A stretch of 42,455 nucleotides of DNA from Rhodobacter sp. (GCA_016704435.1 JADJAB010000005.1:1-42455), one strand, 5' to 3'; counted from the first letter of the stretch, positions 27,528 through 35,841 are shown. Notes: generated by a model from the letters alone, not told the origin. Program-made: numbers and translations.

Positions 27528-27815
27528 CTACCTCTTCAGCCCGCGCGCTTCGTCCAGGAACTTGATGTCCAGCCCGTACATGAAGTCGCGGTCCTCTCGG
27601 TAATGCTTCAGCATTGCCAGGATGGCCGCCGTATTGAACAGCAGCACAACCGCCCCCGCACCGAGCAGGATGGTTCGCGCCGCGGAGTCGGGCGCTAGGT
27701 TCCAGGTGGCGATCGCCACGAAGATGATTGCAAACCAGAGGCCGATCACGAACGCCCATGCCACCAGCACGTCGCGTTTGTGCATCGCCTCAATCCTACG
27801 ATTAAGGTCAGACAC
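27528..27815 (-). CDS. 95-residue two-helix membrane protein
   Basis: From a GTG at 27815 with a full GGAGG five to six bases upstream, it reads SDLNRRIEAMHKRDVL, TM1 (VAWAFVIGLWFAIIFVAIAT, about residues 18-37), TM2 (ILLGAGAVVLLFNTAAILAM, about 49-68) and a charged tail, KHYREDRDFMYGLDIKFLDE. It is first in the four-gene operon ending with the APC permease, and is divergent from mgsA. The GTG is preferred over the in-frame ATG at 27785 because of the ribosome site. Function unknown. Confidence 0.75.
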   Translation of the reverse strand: MSDLNRRIEAMHKRDVLVAWAFVIGLWFAIIFVAIATWNLAPDSAARTILLGAGAVVLLFNTAAILAMLKHYREDRDFMYGLDIKFLDEARGLKR

Positions 27816-28052
27816 GATTTCCTCCCTCGGGCCGGTTGATTGCCGATGTTGGCGAGGCCCAGCGCCTTTTTCTGTCCGGCAAATTTGTTTTCTGCAAGGA
27901 AAGGGGACCCATGGCGCCGTGTCAAGAAAAACCAAGGATCCACAGTCAAGAAAAGATATCGCCTTCCCGTTAAGTGAAAAAAGTTTCTTCCCAGTTGATA
28001 GACGAAATCTTCGGTGCTAGCGTTGCTCCAACCACGGAGAGGAGACGAATCC
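27816..28052. promoter_or_regulatory. Divergent control region between the small-membrane-protein operon and mgsABC
   Basis: This AT-rich gap of 237 bases in otherwise GC-rich DNA serves two operons. Visible signals: the palindrome CAAATTTG at 27880-27887; TTTTCTGCAAGGAAA (27888-27902), similar to the inverted TTTTCC/GGAAAA elements upstream of dmmD; a direct repeat AGTCAAGAAAA/TGTCAAGAAAA at about 27918-27953; and GAAAAAAGTTTC near 27977. The mgsA ribosome site is GGAGAGGAG. The exact promoters are not assigned. Confidence 0.5.
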
Positions 28053-28949
28053 ATGTGTGGCATCGTTGGACTGTTTCTGAAGGACCCGAAGCTGGAGCCG
28101 CAACTGGGCGCCCTGCTGACGGATATGCTGATCACCATGACCGATCGGGGGCCCGATTCGGCCGGCATCGCGATCTATTCAGGCGCCAAGGACGGGCTTG
28201 GAAAGATCACCGTGCAATCCGCCCAGCCCGAGGTCGATTTCAAGACCCTTGACGCCGACCTGCATGACGCCATCGGCAAGCCCGTGGCCATGCTGGTGAA
28301 AAGCACCCATGCTGTGCTTGAATTGCCGCTGGACCAGTTGGACGCCGCGCGCACTGCCCTTGCCCACCTGCGCCCCGGCGTCAAGGTGATGAGCGCGGGC
28401 GACAGCATCGAGATCTTCAAGGAGGTCGGACTGCCGAAAGATGTGGCGGCCCGCTTCGGCGTGTCGAAGATGAAGGGTACCCACGGCATCGGCCATACCC
28501 GCATGGCCACCGAATCGGCGGTGACCACGATGGGCGCGCACCCGTTCTCGACCGGCACCGACCAGTGCCTTGTGCACAACGGCAGCCTGTCGAACCACAA
28601 CGGCGTCCGCCGCATGCTGAAGCGCGAAGGCATGACCTTCGAGACCGAGAACGACACCGAGGTCGCCGCCGCCTTCATCAGCCACAGGCTGAAGGAAGGC
28701 GACAAGCTGGGCGAGGCGATGGAAGCGACGCTGACCGATCTGGACGGCTTCTTCACCTTCGTCGTCGGCACGCACAACGGCTTTGGCGTCGTGCGCGACC
28801 CGATCGCCTGCAAGCCTGCGGTGATGGCCGAAACCGATCAGTATGTGGCCTTCGGGTCGGAATACCGGGCGCTGGTCAACCTGCCGGGCATCGAAACGGC
28901 CCGCGTCTGGGAACCGGAGCCCGCCACCGTCTACTTCTGGGAGCGCTGA
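28053..28949 (+). CDS. mgsA: N-methylglutamate synthase subunit A (class II glutamine amidotransferase)
   Basis: A 298-residue protein of the PurF/GltB-type N-terminal nucleophile family. After removal of Met1, Cys2 in MCGIVGLFL is the nucleophile. TDRGPDSAGIAIYSG is at about residues 31-45, GIGHTRMATES at about 147-157, and VHNGSLSNHNGVRRML near 173-188. With MgsB and MgsC it replaces the single-chain glutamate synthase and makes N-methylglutamate in the indirect methylamine pathway, with gamma-glutamylmethylamide as a likely methylamine donor. The gene begins with a good GGAG site and is followed at four bases by mgsB. The amidotransferase identity is sure; the Mgs assignment rests on the mgsABC-gmaS order. 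Confidence 0.9.
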   Translation: MCGIVGLFLKDPKLEPQLGALLTDMLITMTDRGPDSAGIAIYSGAKDGLGKITVQSAQPEVDFKTLDADLHDAIGKPVAMLVKSTHAVLELPLDQLDAARTALAHLRPGVKVMSAGDSIEIFKEVGLPKDVAARFGVSKMKGTHGIGHTRMATESAVTTMGAHPFSTGTDQCLVHNGSLSNHNGVRRMLKREGMTFETENDTEVAAAFISHRLKEGDKLGEAMEATLTDLDGFFTFVVGTHNGFGVVRDPIACKPAVMAETDQYVAFGSEYRALVNLPGIETARVWEPEPATVYFWER

Positions 28950-28953
28950 GAAT

Positions 28954-29643
28954 ATGCAGACTTTCGACCTTGAAGCGCAGGGCCTGCGCGCCCTGAACGC
29001 CTCGCTCCATGCCCTTAAGGGTCTGACCAACCAGACCGCCTGGGAGATCATCAACCCCAAGGGCAGCCACGCCATTGCCGTCGGCGTCGATGCGCCGATC
29101 GAGATCACCGTCCGCGGGTCCACCGGCTACTATTGCGCCGGCATGAACAAGCAGGCGACCATCCGGGTCAAGGGATCGGCCGGGCCGGGCGTGGCCGAAA
29201 ACATGATGTCCGGCACCGTCATCGTCGATGGCGACGCCAGCCAGTATGCCGGCGCCACCGGCAACGGCGGCCTCTTGGTCATCAAGGGTAACGCGGCCTC
29301 GCGCTGCGGCATCTCGATGAAGGGTATCGACATCGTGGTACATGGCAACATCGGCCATATGTCGTGCTTCATGGCGCAATCGGGCAATGTGGTCGTGCTG
29401 GGCGACGCCGGCGACGCGCTGGGCGACAGCCTTTACGAAGCGCGGCTGTTCGTGCGCGGCAGCGTCAAGTCGCTGGGCGCCGACTGCATCGAGAAGGAGA
29501 TGCGGCCGGAACACCTTGCACTGCTGGCAGACCTCTTGAAGCGCGGCGAAGCCGACGGCAAGGCCAAGCCCGAGGAGTTCAAGCGCTACGGTTCGGCCCG
29601 CAAGCTTTACAACTTCAACATCGACAATGCGTCGGCCTATTGA
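28954..29643 (+). CDS. mgsB: N-methylglutamate synthase subunit B (GltB C-terminal GXGXG-like)
   Basis: A 229-residue right-handed beta-helix protein matching the C-terminal GXGXG domain of glutamate synthase. Repeats with glycine turns are seen at GSAGPGVAENMMSGTVIVDG (about residues 68-87), YAGATGNGGLLVIKGNA, CGISMKGIDIVVHGNIG and LGDAGDALGDSLYEARLFV. It probably holds the amidotransferase and the flavin subunits together. The start ATG lies four bases after the mgsA stop, so the two are coupled. The gene is followed by mgsC after 13 bases. Confidence 0.9.
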   Translation: MQTFDLEAQGLRALNASLHALKGLTNQTAWEIINPKGSHAIAVGVDAPIEITVRGSTGYYCAGMNKQATIRVKGSAGPGVAENMMSGTVIVDGDASQYAGATGNGGLLVIKGNAASRCGISMKGIDIVVHGNIGHMSCFMAQSGNVVVLGDAGDALGDSLYEARLFVRGSVKSLGADCIEKEMRPEHLALLADLLKRGEADGKAKPEEFKRYGSARKLYNFNIDNASAY

Positions 29644-29656
29644 GGTATCTGAAAAC

Positions 29657-30982
29657 ATGAGCGATTTTCCTCACACCCCGCCGCGTTTCTCGGCCACTTT
29701 CAGCCCCGCGATCAACGCTGAAATCCGCCGTGCCGCTGCTTCGGGCATCTATGACATCCGCGGCGCCGGCACCAAACGCCACCTGCCGCATTTCGATGAT
29801 CTTCTGTTTCTGGGCGCTTCGATCAGCCGCTATCCGCTGGAAGGCTACCGCGAGAAATGCACCACCGACGTCTGGCTGGGCACCCGTTTCGCAAAGAAGC
29901 CGATCCACCTGGATATCCCCGTCACCATCGCGGGGATGAGCTTTGGCTCTCTTTCCGGCCCGGCCAAAGAGGCGCTGGGTCGTGGGGCATCCGAGGCGGG
30001 CACTTCCACCACCACCGGCGACGGTGGCATGACGGAAGAAGAGCGCGGCCATTCCAAGACGCTGGTCTATCAGGTTCTGCCCAGCCGCTACGGCATGAAC
30101 CCCGATGACCTTCGTCGCGCCGACTGCATCGAAATCGTTGTGGGTCAGGGCGCAAAGCCGGGCGGTGGCGGCATGCTGCTGGGCCAGAAGATCACCGACC
30201 GCGTGGCCAAGATGCGCAACCTGCCCAAGGGCATCGACCAGCGCTCCTCGTCGCGTCACCCCGACTGGACCGGCCCCGATGATCTGGAAATCAAGATTCT
30301 CGAGATCCGCGAGATCACCGATTGGGAAAAGCCGATCTACGTCAAGGTCGGCGGCGCGCGGCCCTATTACGACACAGCGCTGGCGGTAAAGGCGGGCGCT
30401 GACGTTGTGGTGCTGGACGGCATGCAGGGCGGCACGGCGGCCACGCAGGACGTATTCATCGAACATGTCGGCATGCCGATCCTCGCCTGTATCCCGCTGG
30501 CCGTGCAGGCGCTGCAGGATCTGGGCATGCACCGCAAGGTGCAGCTCATCGTCTCGGGCGGCATCCGTACCGGCGCCGATGTGGCCAAAGCCATGGCGAT
30601 GGGTGCGGACGCGGTCGCCATCGGCACCGCCGCGCTGATCGCCCTGGGCGACAACGATCCGAAGCTGGAGGCCGAATATCAGAAGCTCGGCACCACCGCG
30701 GACGCCTATGATGACTGGCACGAAGGCAAGGACCCGGCTGGCATCACTACCCAGAACCCCGAGCTGTTCAACCGCTTCGACCCGGTGCTGGGCGGCCGTC
30801 GCCTGAAGAACTATCTGAAGGTGATGACGTTGGAAGCGCAGACCATCGCGCGGGCCTGCGGCAAGAACAGCCTGCACAACCTGGAACCCGAAGACCTTTG
30901 CGCGCTGACCATCGAGGCGGCCGCCATGGCGGGCATCCCGATCGCGGGCACCAAATGGATCCCCGGAAAAACCGGGTTCTAA
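29657..30982 (+). CDS. mgsC: N-methylglutamate synthase subunit C (FMN-binding glutamate synthase-like)
   Basis: A 441-residue protein of the glutamate synthase central/FMN domain family, a TIM barrel expected to bind FMN and an iron-sulfur cluster. Motifs seen are PVTIAGMSFGSLSGPAKEAL (about residues 92-111), STTTGDGGMTEEE, GQGAKPGGGGMLLGQKI (about 162-178), DVVVLDGMQGGTAATQD and VSGGIRTGADVAKAMAMGAD with AVAIGTAAL. It carries out the reductive step that yields N-methylglutamate. The cysteines near the C-terminus (RACGKNSLHNLEPEDLCAL) fit the Fe-S region. gmaS follows after 30 bases. Confidence 0.91.
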   Translation: MSDFPHTPPRFSATFSPAINAEIRRAAASGIYDIRGAGTKRHLPHFDDLLFLGASISRYPLEGYREKCTTDVWLGTRFAKKPIHLDIPVTIAGMSFGSLSGPAKEALGRGASEAGTSTTTGDGGMTEEERGHSKTLVYQVLPSRYGMNPDDLRRADCIEIVVGQGAKPGGGGMLLGQKITDRVAKMRNLPKGIDQRSSSRHPDWTGPDDLEIKILEIREITDWEKPIYVKVGGARPYYDTALAVKAGADVVVLDGMQGGTAATQDVFIEHVGMPILACIPLAVQALQDLGMHRKVQLIVSGGIRTGADVAKAMAMGADAVAIGTAALIALGDNDPKLEAEYQKLGTTADAYDDWHEGKDPAGITTQNPELFNRFDPVLGGRRLKNYLKVMTLEAQTIARACGKNSLHNLEPEDLCALTIEAAAMAGIPIAGTKWIPGKTGF

Positions 30983-31012
30983 GCAGGAAAATACGGACAG
31001 GGAGACCGTTAA

Positions 31013-32320
31013 ATGGCAAGCAAACTGGCGGCATACGCCAAAGAGAAGGGCGTAAAGTTCTTCATGATTTCCTTCACCGATCTGTTCGGTAGCCAGCGCG
31101 CCAAGCTGGTTCCCGCCTCGATGATCAGTGATGTCGAAGAAAGTGGAGCCGGCTTTGCCGGCTTTGCTACTTGGCTGGACCTGACTGCCGCACACCCGGA
31201 CATGCTGGGCCTGCCTGACCCGTCCGCCGTCTACCAACTGCCCTGGAAGCCCGAAGTGGCCTGGGTCGCCGCCAATCCCGTCATGCGCGGCAAGCCGGTT
31301 GACCAAGCCCCTCGCAACGTCTTGCGCAAACTGGTGGACGAATGTGCAAGCGAAGGCCTGCGAGTCAAGACCGGGGTCGAGCCCGAATTCTTTCTGTTGG
31401 CCCCCTGCGGCACCAAGGTGGCCGATGACCACGACACCGCGAAAAAGCCCTGCTACGACCAGCAGGCGATCATGCGGATGTATGACGTCATCTCGCAGGT
31501 TAGCCACTACATGCACGACATGGGATGGGAGCCGTATCAAAGCGACCACGAAGACGCGACCGGCCAGTTCGAGATGAACTGGAAATACGACGATGTTCTG
31601 GTGACCGCTGACAAGCTGTCGTTCTTCAAGTTCATGCTGAAATCGGTGGCCGAACAGCATGGCATGCGCGCCACCTTCATGCCAAAGCCCTTTCAGGGCC
31701 TGACCGGCAACGGCATGCACGCCCATATCTCGGTCTGGTCAACGGATGGCAAGACCAACGCCTTTGCCGATCCGTCGAACGAATTGGGCCTGTCGCAACA
31801 GGGTTACAACTTCCTTGGCGGCATAATGAAGCATGGCTCGGCGCTGGCTGCGATCTGCAACCCCACCGTCAACAGCTACAAGCGGATCAACGCGCCGCGC
31901 ACCTCTTCCGGCTCGACCTGGGCGCCCAATACGCTGACCTGGACCGGCGATAATCGCACCCATATGGTGCGCGTCCCCGGACCCGGCCGGTTTGAGCTGC
32001 GCCTGCCCGATGGCGCGGTGAACCCCTACTTGCTGAACGCGGTGATCCTGGCTGCCGGTCTTGACGGCATCCGCACCAAGGCCGATCCCGGCAAGCGGTC
32101 GGACGTCAACATGTACACCGAAGGCCACCTGATCACCGACGCGCCCAAGCTGCCGTTGAATCTGCTGGACGCCCTGCGCGCCTATGACAACGACACCACG
32201 CTGAAGGCGACGATGGGCGAGGAATTCTCGTCCGCCTACATGAAGCTCAAGCATCAGGAATGGGACAGCTTCGTCTCCCACTTCTCGCGTTGGGAGCATG
32301 ACAACACGATCGACATCTGA
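31013..32320 (+). CDS. gmaS: Gamma-glutamylmethylamide synthetase
   Basis: A 435-residue enzyme of the glutamine synthetase superfamily that joins methylamine to the gamma-carboxyl of glutamate at the cost of ATP. Glutamine synthetase features remain: GVEPEFFLL (about residues 121-129), DHEDATGQFEMNW, FMPKPFQGLTGNGMHAHISV (about 223-242), NSYKRINAPRTSSGSTWAPN and RFELRLPDGAVNPYLLNAVI. The protein is shorter than housekeeping GlnA (about 470) and starts directly with a FFMISFTDLFG segment. The position after mgsABC is the common marker order for the indirect methylamine pathway. A textbook terminator follows at 32370. Confidence 0.93.
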   Translation: MASKLAAYAKEKGVKFFMISFTDLFGSQRAKLVPASMISDVEESGAGFAGFATWLDLTAAHPDMLGLPDPSAVYQLPWKPEVAWVAANPVMRGKPVDQAPRNVLRKLVDECASEGLRVKTGVEPEFFLLAPCGTKVADDHDTAKKPCYDQQAIMRMYDVISQVSHYMHDMGWEPYQSDHEDATGQFEMNWKYDDVLVTADKLSFFKFMLKSVAEQHGMRATFMPKPFQGLTGNGMHAHISVWSTDGKTNAFADPSNELGLSQQGYNFLGGIMKHGSALAAICNPTVNSYKRINAPRTSSGSTWAPNTLTWTGDNRTHMVRVPGPGRFELRLPDGAVNPYLLNAVILAAGLDGIRTKADPGKRSDVNMYTEGHLITDAPKLPLNLLDALRAYDNDTTLKATMGEEFSSAYMKLKHQEWDSFVSHFSRWEHDNTIDI

Positions 32321-32369
32321 CGACCCGTTCCCCTGGGACAGCGCCGGCCCTGTCGGTGACGTCTCCCTG

Positions 32370-32410
32370 TGGCGGTCTGGAGGTGAGCCAAGCTCCAGAC
32401 CGCCATTTTT
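32370..32410 (+). terminator. Intrinsic terminator after gmaS
   Basis: A 13-base perfect stem (TGGCGGTCTGGAG with CTCCAGACCGCCA), a short loop and a T5 tail, 49 bases after the gmaS stop. It closes mgsABC-gmaS. Confidence 0.95.
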
Positions 32411-32505
32411 ACCTCTGGGGAAAGTTTTATTGATGCAAGTCAAGGACGCGAGTTTGGCCGTGTGCCACATGAGACCAAAGGTACATCCGAGGAAGGGACC
32501 CTAGC

Positions 32506-32919
32506 ATGACCAGCAAGATTCTTTGCCCGATCGACGGCAGCGACCACGCCACCGTGGGTCTTCACCTTGCCACCGAAGTTGCCCAGGCGATCGGTGGCCA
32601 TCTGACGATCTGCGTCGTCAACATCGCCCACGGAGGCGTGCGCGGCCCGACCATCAACCACTGGACCAAGGAAGACGTTGCCAAGCTGATGGAAGATGCC
32701 GAAGCCAAGGCGAAGGCCGATGGCGTGAAGGATGTCGGCACGGTGGAACTGGTGTCGCGCGAGGCCGCGCCGGCGATCGTCACCTATGCCGACCAGAACG
32801 GTTATACCCATATCGTCATGGGCACCGGTGACAAGAAGGGTCTGAAGCGGCTTGTTCTCGGCTCGGTCGCGGCAGAGGTCGTGTCGCAGGCGCATTGCAC
32901 CGTGACCGTCGCCCGCTAA
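32506..32919 (+). CDS. Universal stress protein (UspA family)
   Basis: A protein of 137 residues with the Usp fold: KILCPIDGSDHATVGLHLAT at the start, a central EDAEAKAKADGVKDVGTVEL, and the ATP-binding tail GTGDKKGLKRLVLGSVAAEVV with SQAHCTVTVAR (the G2xG9xG(S/T) motif near residues 106-124 reads GTGDKKGLKRLVLGS). It is likely to bind ATP. It has its own terminator on each side (32370 and 32951), so it is a single-gene unit within the amine island. Its role here is not known. Confidence 0.9.
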   Translation: MTSKILCPIDGSDHATVGLHLATEVAQAIGGHLTICVVNIAHGGVRGPTINHWTKEDVAKLMEDAEAKAKADGVKDVGTVELVSREAAPAIVTYADQNGYTHIVMGTGDKKGLKRLVLGSVAAEVVSQAHCTVTVAR

Positions 32920-32950
32920 GGGTCAGGACCTGCCTGAAAATCTCTGCTCC

Positions 32951-32986
32951 GACCCCGGAAGGTCCGCCCTTCCGGGGTCGTTTTGT
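32951..32986 (+). terminator. Intrinsic terminator after the usp gene
   Basis: A 12-base stem, GACCCCGGAAGG with CCTTCCGGGGTC, a five-base loop and then GTTTTGTTT. It lies 31 bases after the stop. Confidence 0.93.
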
Positions 32987-33050
32987 TTACCTCGGGGAAG
33001 AATATTTAGCACAGACGCAAATCTTCCCCTGGGATTCAGGTTAAGGAAAC

Positions 33051-33656
33051 GTGACGCGGTTCCGCTGCGAAAGCCATCAGCCGGCGGTACACACGACGAA
33101 GAGAGTCGCGATCATCGGGGCGGGTCCCTCGGGCCTTGCGCAACTGCGCGCGTTCCAGTCTGCCAAGCAGAAGGGCGCCGATATCCCCGAGATCGTCTGC
33201 TTCGAAAAGCAGTCGAACTGGGGCGGGCTTTGGAACTACACCTGTCGCACCGGGCTGGATGAGTGCGGCGAGCCGGTTCATTGCAGCATTTATCGCTATC
33301 TGTGGTCCAACGGTCCGAAGGAATGGCTTGAATTTGCGGATTATTCCTTTGAAGAGCATTTCGGCAGGCAGATCGCCAGCTCTCCGCCCCGCGCGGTGCT
33401 GTTCGACTATATCGAAGGCCGGGTGAACAAGGCCGGGGTCCGCGACTGGATCCGCTTTTCCACCACCATCCGCATGGCCCGCTACAATAAGGCGAAGTGC
33501 AACTTCACCATCACCGCGCATGACCTGAAGAACGACCGGATGGCCTTCCGCAACAACGCCTACAAATTGGACATCACCGGCACCACGGCGCCCGTCCACC
33601 ACTCGCCTTGGAAGGACGCGCTGGAAGCTTCGATGGAAAGCCACCTGCGCAACTGA
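33051..33656 (+). pseudogene. tmm: Trimethylamine monooxygenase remnant with large internal deletion
   Basis: The 201-residue open frame begins at GTG 33051 (AAGGA five bases upstream). It carries the N-terminus of a Tmm-type flavin monooxygenase: KRVAIIGAGPSGLAQLRAFQ (about residues 17-36, FAD fold), FEKQSNWGGLWNYT, RYLWSNGPKEWLEFADYSFE and GRVNKAGVRDWIRF. At about residue 163 (near 33537) it passes directly to MAFRNNAYKLDITGTTAPVH and HSPWKDALEASM, which is the normal C-terminus. From recall Tmm is about 445 residues, so some 250 residues are missing in frame. The lost part includes the NADPH fold and the FMO signature. It cannot oxidise trimethylamine. Local changes such as YTCRTG point to relaxed selection. 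A terminator follows. Confidence 0.85.
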
Positions 33657-33681
33657 TCCTTTTGCGCAAGGTTGCCCAGAG

Positions 33682-33710
33682 CGGCCCCGGTACTTGCCGG
33701 GGCCGTTTTC
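33682..33710 (+). terminator. Intrinsic terminator after the tmm remnant
   Basis: A nine-base stem, CGGCCCCGG with CCGGGGCCG, around TACTTG, then TTTTC. It lies 25 bases after the stop. Confidence 0.9.
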
Positions 33711-33762
33711 AATTGCCTGTTTCCTTGGCGCGGTGGGGAAAATAGGACCCACGGGAAACAAA

Positions 33763-33823
33763 TTTTCGCAAAGCTAAAATTTCTTCTCGCCTTGCGAGAC
33801 GGGTCGTGCTTTCTTTTGCGAAA
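33763..33823. promoter_or_regulatory. Inverted TTTCGCAAA elements upstream of the second permease
   Basis: TTTTCGCAAAG at 33763-33773 faces its near complement CTTTTGCGAAA at 33813-33823, with centres 50 bases apart in AT-rich DNA. A regulator pair-site or looped operator is possible. The whole gap between the tmm remnant and the permease (33657-34002, 346 bases) otherwise holds only the terminator at 33682-33710 and a leader of about 150 bases with no gene that I can support. Confidence 0.45.
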
Positions 33824-34002
33824 TCTGGTCGCAGGTGCGGCCCGATGAAAACGCGGGGGGAAAACAGTGACCACGGCTGCCAGGCCTTCTGGGACAGGCC
33901 AGCAACCCCAAGGAATTCCAATCGACGTGCGGAAACGCGGCAGACCGTGCCTTTGGTGCGAACCCTGCCGGACAATTCGCCGGTTTCAACAGGAGTGAGG
34001 GA

Positions 34003-35766
34003 ATGACGACAGAAACAGATTCGGGCCAGATGGTCCGGGCGCTCAGCTGGAAAGGTGCCTTCTGGGTTGCCGCCGGCGTGCCGCCCTTGGTGCTTTTCTC
34101 GATCGGCGGTATCGCCGCGACCGTGGGGCAGTATGCCTTCGTGGTCTGGATCCTTTCCATGCTGATGGGCTTTTCGCAAAGCTTCACCTATGCCGAAATG
34201 GCCGGCATGTTCGGCAACAAGTCGGGCGGCACGTCGGTCTATGGTGCCACTGCCTGGCTGCGCTATTCCAAACTGATCGCGCCCCTGTCGGTCTGGTGCA
34301 ACTGGTTTGCCTGGTCGCCGGTGCTGTCGCTTGGCTGCGCCATCGCGGCGGGCTATATCCTGAACTCTCTGTTCCCCATTCCGCTGGCCGAAAGCCAGCC
34401 GGTGCTGGACTGGATCGCCGCCAATCTCGCCAGCTACACGGCCGAGACCGCCTCTGTTGCGGCCTATATGGCTGAAAATGCAGGCACTACAGCCGAACAG
34501 GCCATCCAGGCCGTCGCCTCGGCCGATGCCGTCACTGCGCTGACCCCGGCTTTCCGGGTGTTCGAGGCCTTTGCCATCACCATCCCCGGCCTTGGCACGC
34601 TGCATTTCAACTCCACCTTCCTGATCGGCGTGGTGCTGATGCTGATCATCCTTGCGATCCAGCATCGCGGTGTGGCGCAGACCGCCTCGGCGCAGAAATG
34701 GCTGGCGATCATCGTCTTGACCCCGCTGTTGCTGGTCGGTCTGGTTCCGCTGCTCAACGGCTCTATCGATTGGATGAATGTCACCGATCTGGTGCCGCCG
34801 ACCGCCGCCTATTCGGGCCTGGAAAGGGAATGGAACCTGGGCGGCTGGACACTGTTTCTTGGCGGTCTTTATATCGCCGCCTGGTCGACCTACGGTTTTG
34901 AAACCGCGGTCTGCTACACCCGCGAACTGAAAGACCCGCGCCGCGACACTTTCCGCGCGATCTTCTACTCGGGCCTTCTGTGCTGCGTGTTCTTCTTCCT
35001 GATCCCGTTCTCGTTCCAAGGCGTTTTGGGCCAAGAAGGCATGCTGGAACCGGGCATCGTTGACGGCACCGGCGTTGGCGAAGCGATGGGCAACATGATC
35101 GGCGGCGGCCCCGTCATCACCCAGATCTTCGTGATCCTGATGATCATGGCGCTGTTCCTGGCGATCATGACCGCGATGGCCGGATCGTCGCGCACGCTGT
35201 ATCAAGGCTCGCGCGATGGCTGGTTGCCCAAGTTTCTGGGCGATGTGAACAGCCACGGCGCGCCGCACAAGGCGATGTGGACCGATGTTGTCTTCAACAT
35301 CTTCCTTCTGGCGCTGGCTTCTGACGCGGGCGGATATTTCTACGTTCTCGCCATCTCGAACGTCGGTTACATCCTGTTCAACTTCATGAACCTGAACGCT
35401 GGCTGGATCCACCGCATCGACTCGGCCCATATGGACCGTCCGTGGAAGGCACCCAGCTGGCTGATCGGGCTGAACACCATCCTGGCCTTCGTCAACGCGC
35501 TGTTTCTTGGCGCCGGGGCAAAGGTCTGGGGATATGAGAACGCACTGTGGTCGGGCCTGATCTTTGCGTCCTTCATCCTGCCGGTGTTCTGGTTCCGCCA
35601 CTACTATCAGGACAAGGGCCGCTTCCCGAAAGAGGCCTATGACGATCTGGGTCTGAAAGAGGGGGAGTTGGGCGAACGAAAAGCGGGCTTCCTGCCCTAT
35701 CTCGCGCTGATCGCCGGGGCAGCGGTGGTGCTTTGGGCCAACTGGTTCTTCGTCCTGCCGGCCTGA
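34003..35766 (+). CDS. APC-superfamily permease, putative methylated-amine transporter
   Basis: A 587-residue membrane protein, longer than the first permease, with about twelve helices: WVAAGVPPLVLFSIGGIAAT (about residues 17-36), YAEMAGMFGNKSGGTSVYGA (about 65-84), an unusual polar insert of about 60 residues near 145-190 (AETASVAAYMAENAGTTAEQ), FLGGLYIAAWSTYGFETAVC (about 285-304) and SSRTLYQGSRDGWLPKFLGD. It may bring in di- or trimethylamine or TMAO for the dmm genes next door; the cargo is inferred from position only. GGAGTGAGGGA precedes the ATG. A terminator lies 20 bases after the stop. Confidence 0.85.
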   Translation: MTTETDSGQMVRALSWKGAFWVAAGVPPLVLFSIGGIAATVGQYAFVVWILSMLMGFSQSFTYAEMAGMFGNKSGGTSVYGATAWLRYSKLIAPLSVWCNWFAWSPVLSLGCAIAAGYILNSLFPIPLAESQPVLDWIAANLASYTAETASVAAYMAENAGTTAEQAIQAVASADAVTALTPAFRVFEAFAITIPGLGTLHFNSTFLIGVVLMLIILAIQHRGVAQTASAQKWLAIIVLTPLLLVGLVPLLNGSIDWMNVTDLVPPTAAYSGLEREWNLGGWTLFLGGLYIAAWSTYGFETAVCYTRELKDPRRDTFRAIFYSGLLCCVFFFLIPFSFQGVLGQEGMLEPGIVDGTGVGEAMGNMIGGGPVITQIFVILMIMALFLAIMTAMAGSSRTLYQGSRDGWLPKFLGDVNSHGAPHKAMWTDVVFNIFLLALASDAGGYFYVLAISNVGYILFNFMNLNAGWIHRIDSAHMDRPWKAPSWLIGLNTILAFVNALFLGAGAKVWGYENALWSGLIFASFILPVFWFRHYYQDKGRFPKEAYDDLGLKEGELGERKAGFLPYLALIAGAAVVLWANWFFVLPA

Positions 35767-35785
35767 TCCATCTGCAGAACCTATG

Positions 35786-35810
35786 AAAGGGCCGCACTTG
35801 CGGCCCTTTT
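35786..35810 (+). terminator. Intrinsic terminator after the second permease
   Basis: A nine-base stem, AAAGGGCCG with CGGCCCTTT, around CACTTG and followed by T. Its T-run is shared with the palindrome that begins at 35807. Confidence 0.88.
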
Positions 35811-35841
35811 CCATGGAAAACTCTGTTTTCCCAGCGGAAAA
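35807..35841. promoter_or_regulatory. Paired palindromes upstream of dmmD
   Basis: The perfect palindrome TTTTCCATGGAAAA (35807-35820) is followed by TTTTCC-CAGC-GGAAAA (35826-35841). Both have the same TTTTCC/GGAAAA half sites and their centres are 20 bases apart, two helix turns. They lie 81 bases before dmmD. A related TTTTC-TGCAA-GGAAA is in the mgsA control region (27888-27902), which suggests a shared regulator. Confidence 0.55.

Noticed and set aside
25372..27603. A 743-codon open frame on the plus strand
   Set aside because: It lies opposite the permease and small membrane genes and is rich in His, Gln, Arg and Asp with no domain, typical of antisense GC-rich frames.
29615..31726. 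A 703-codon minus-strand frame across mgsC and gmaS
   Set aside because: It is a shadow of two conserved enzymes and shows no family motifs.
33824..34002. A riboswitch before the second permease
   Set aside because: The leader has some pairing potential, but I can match it to no known riboswitch consensus.
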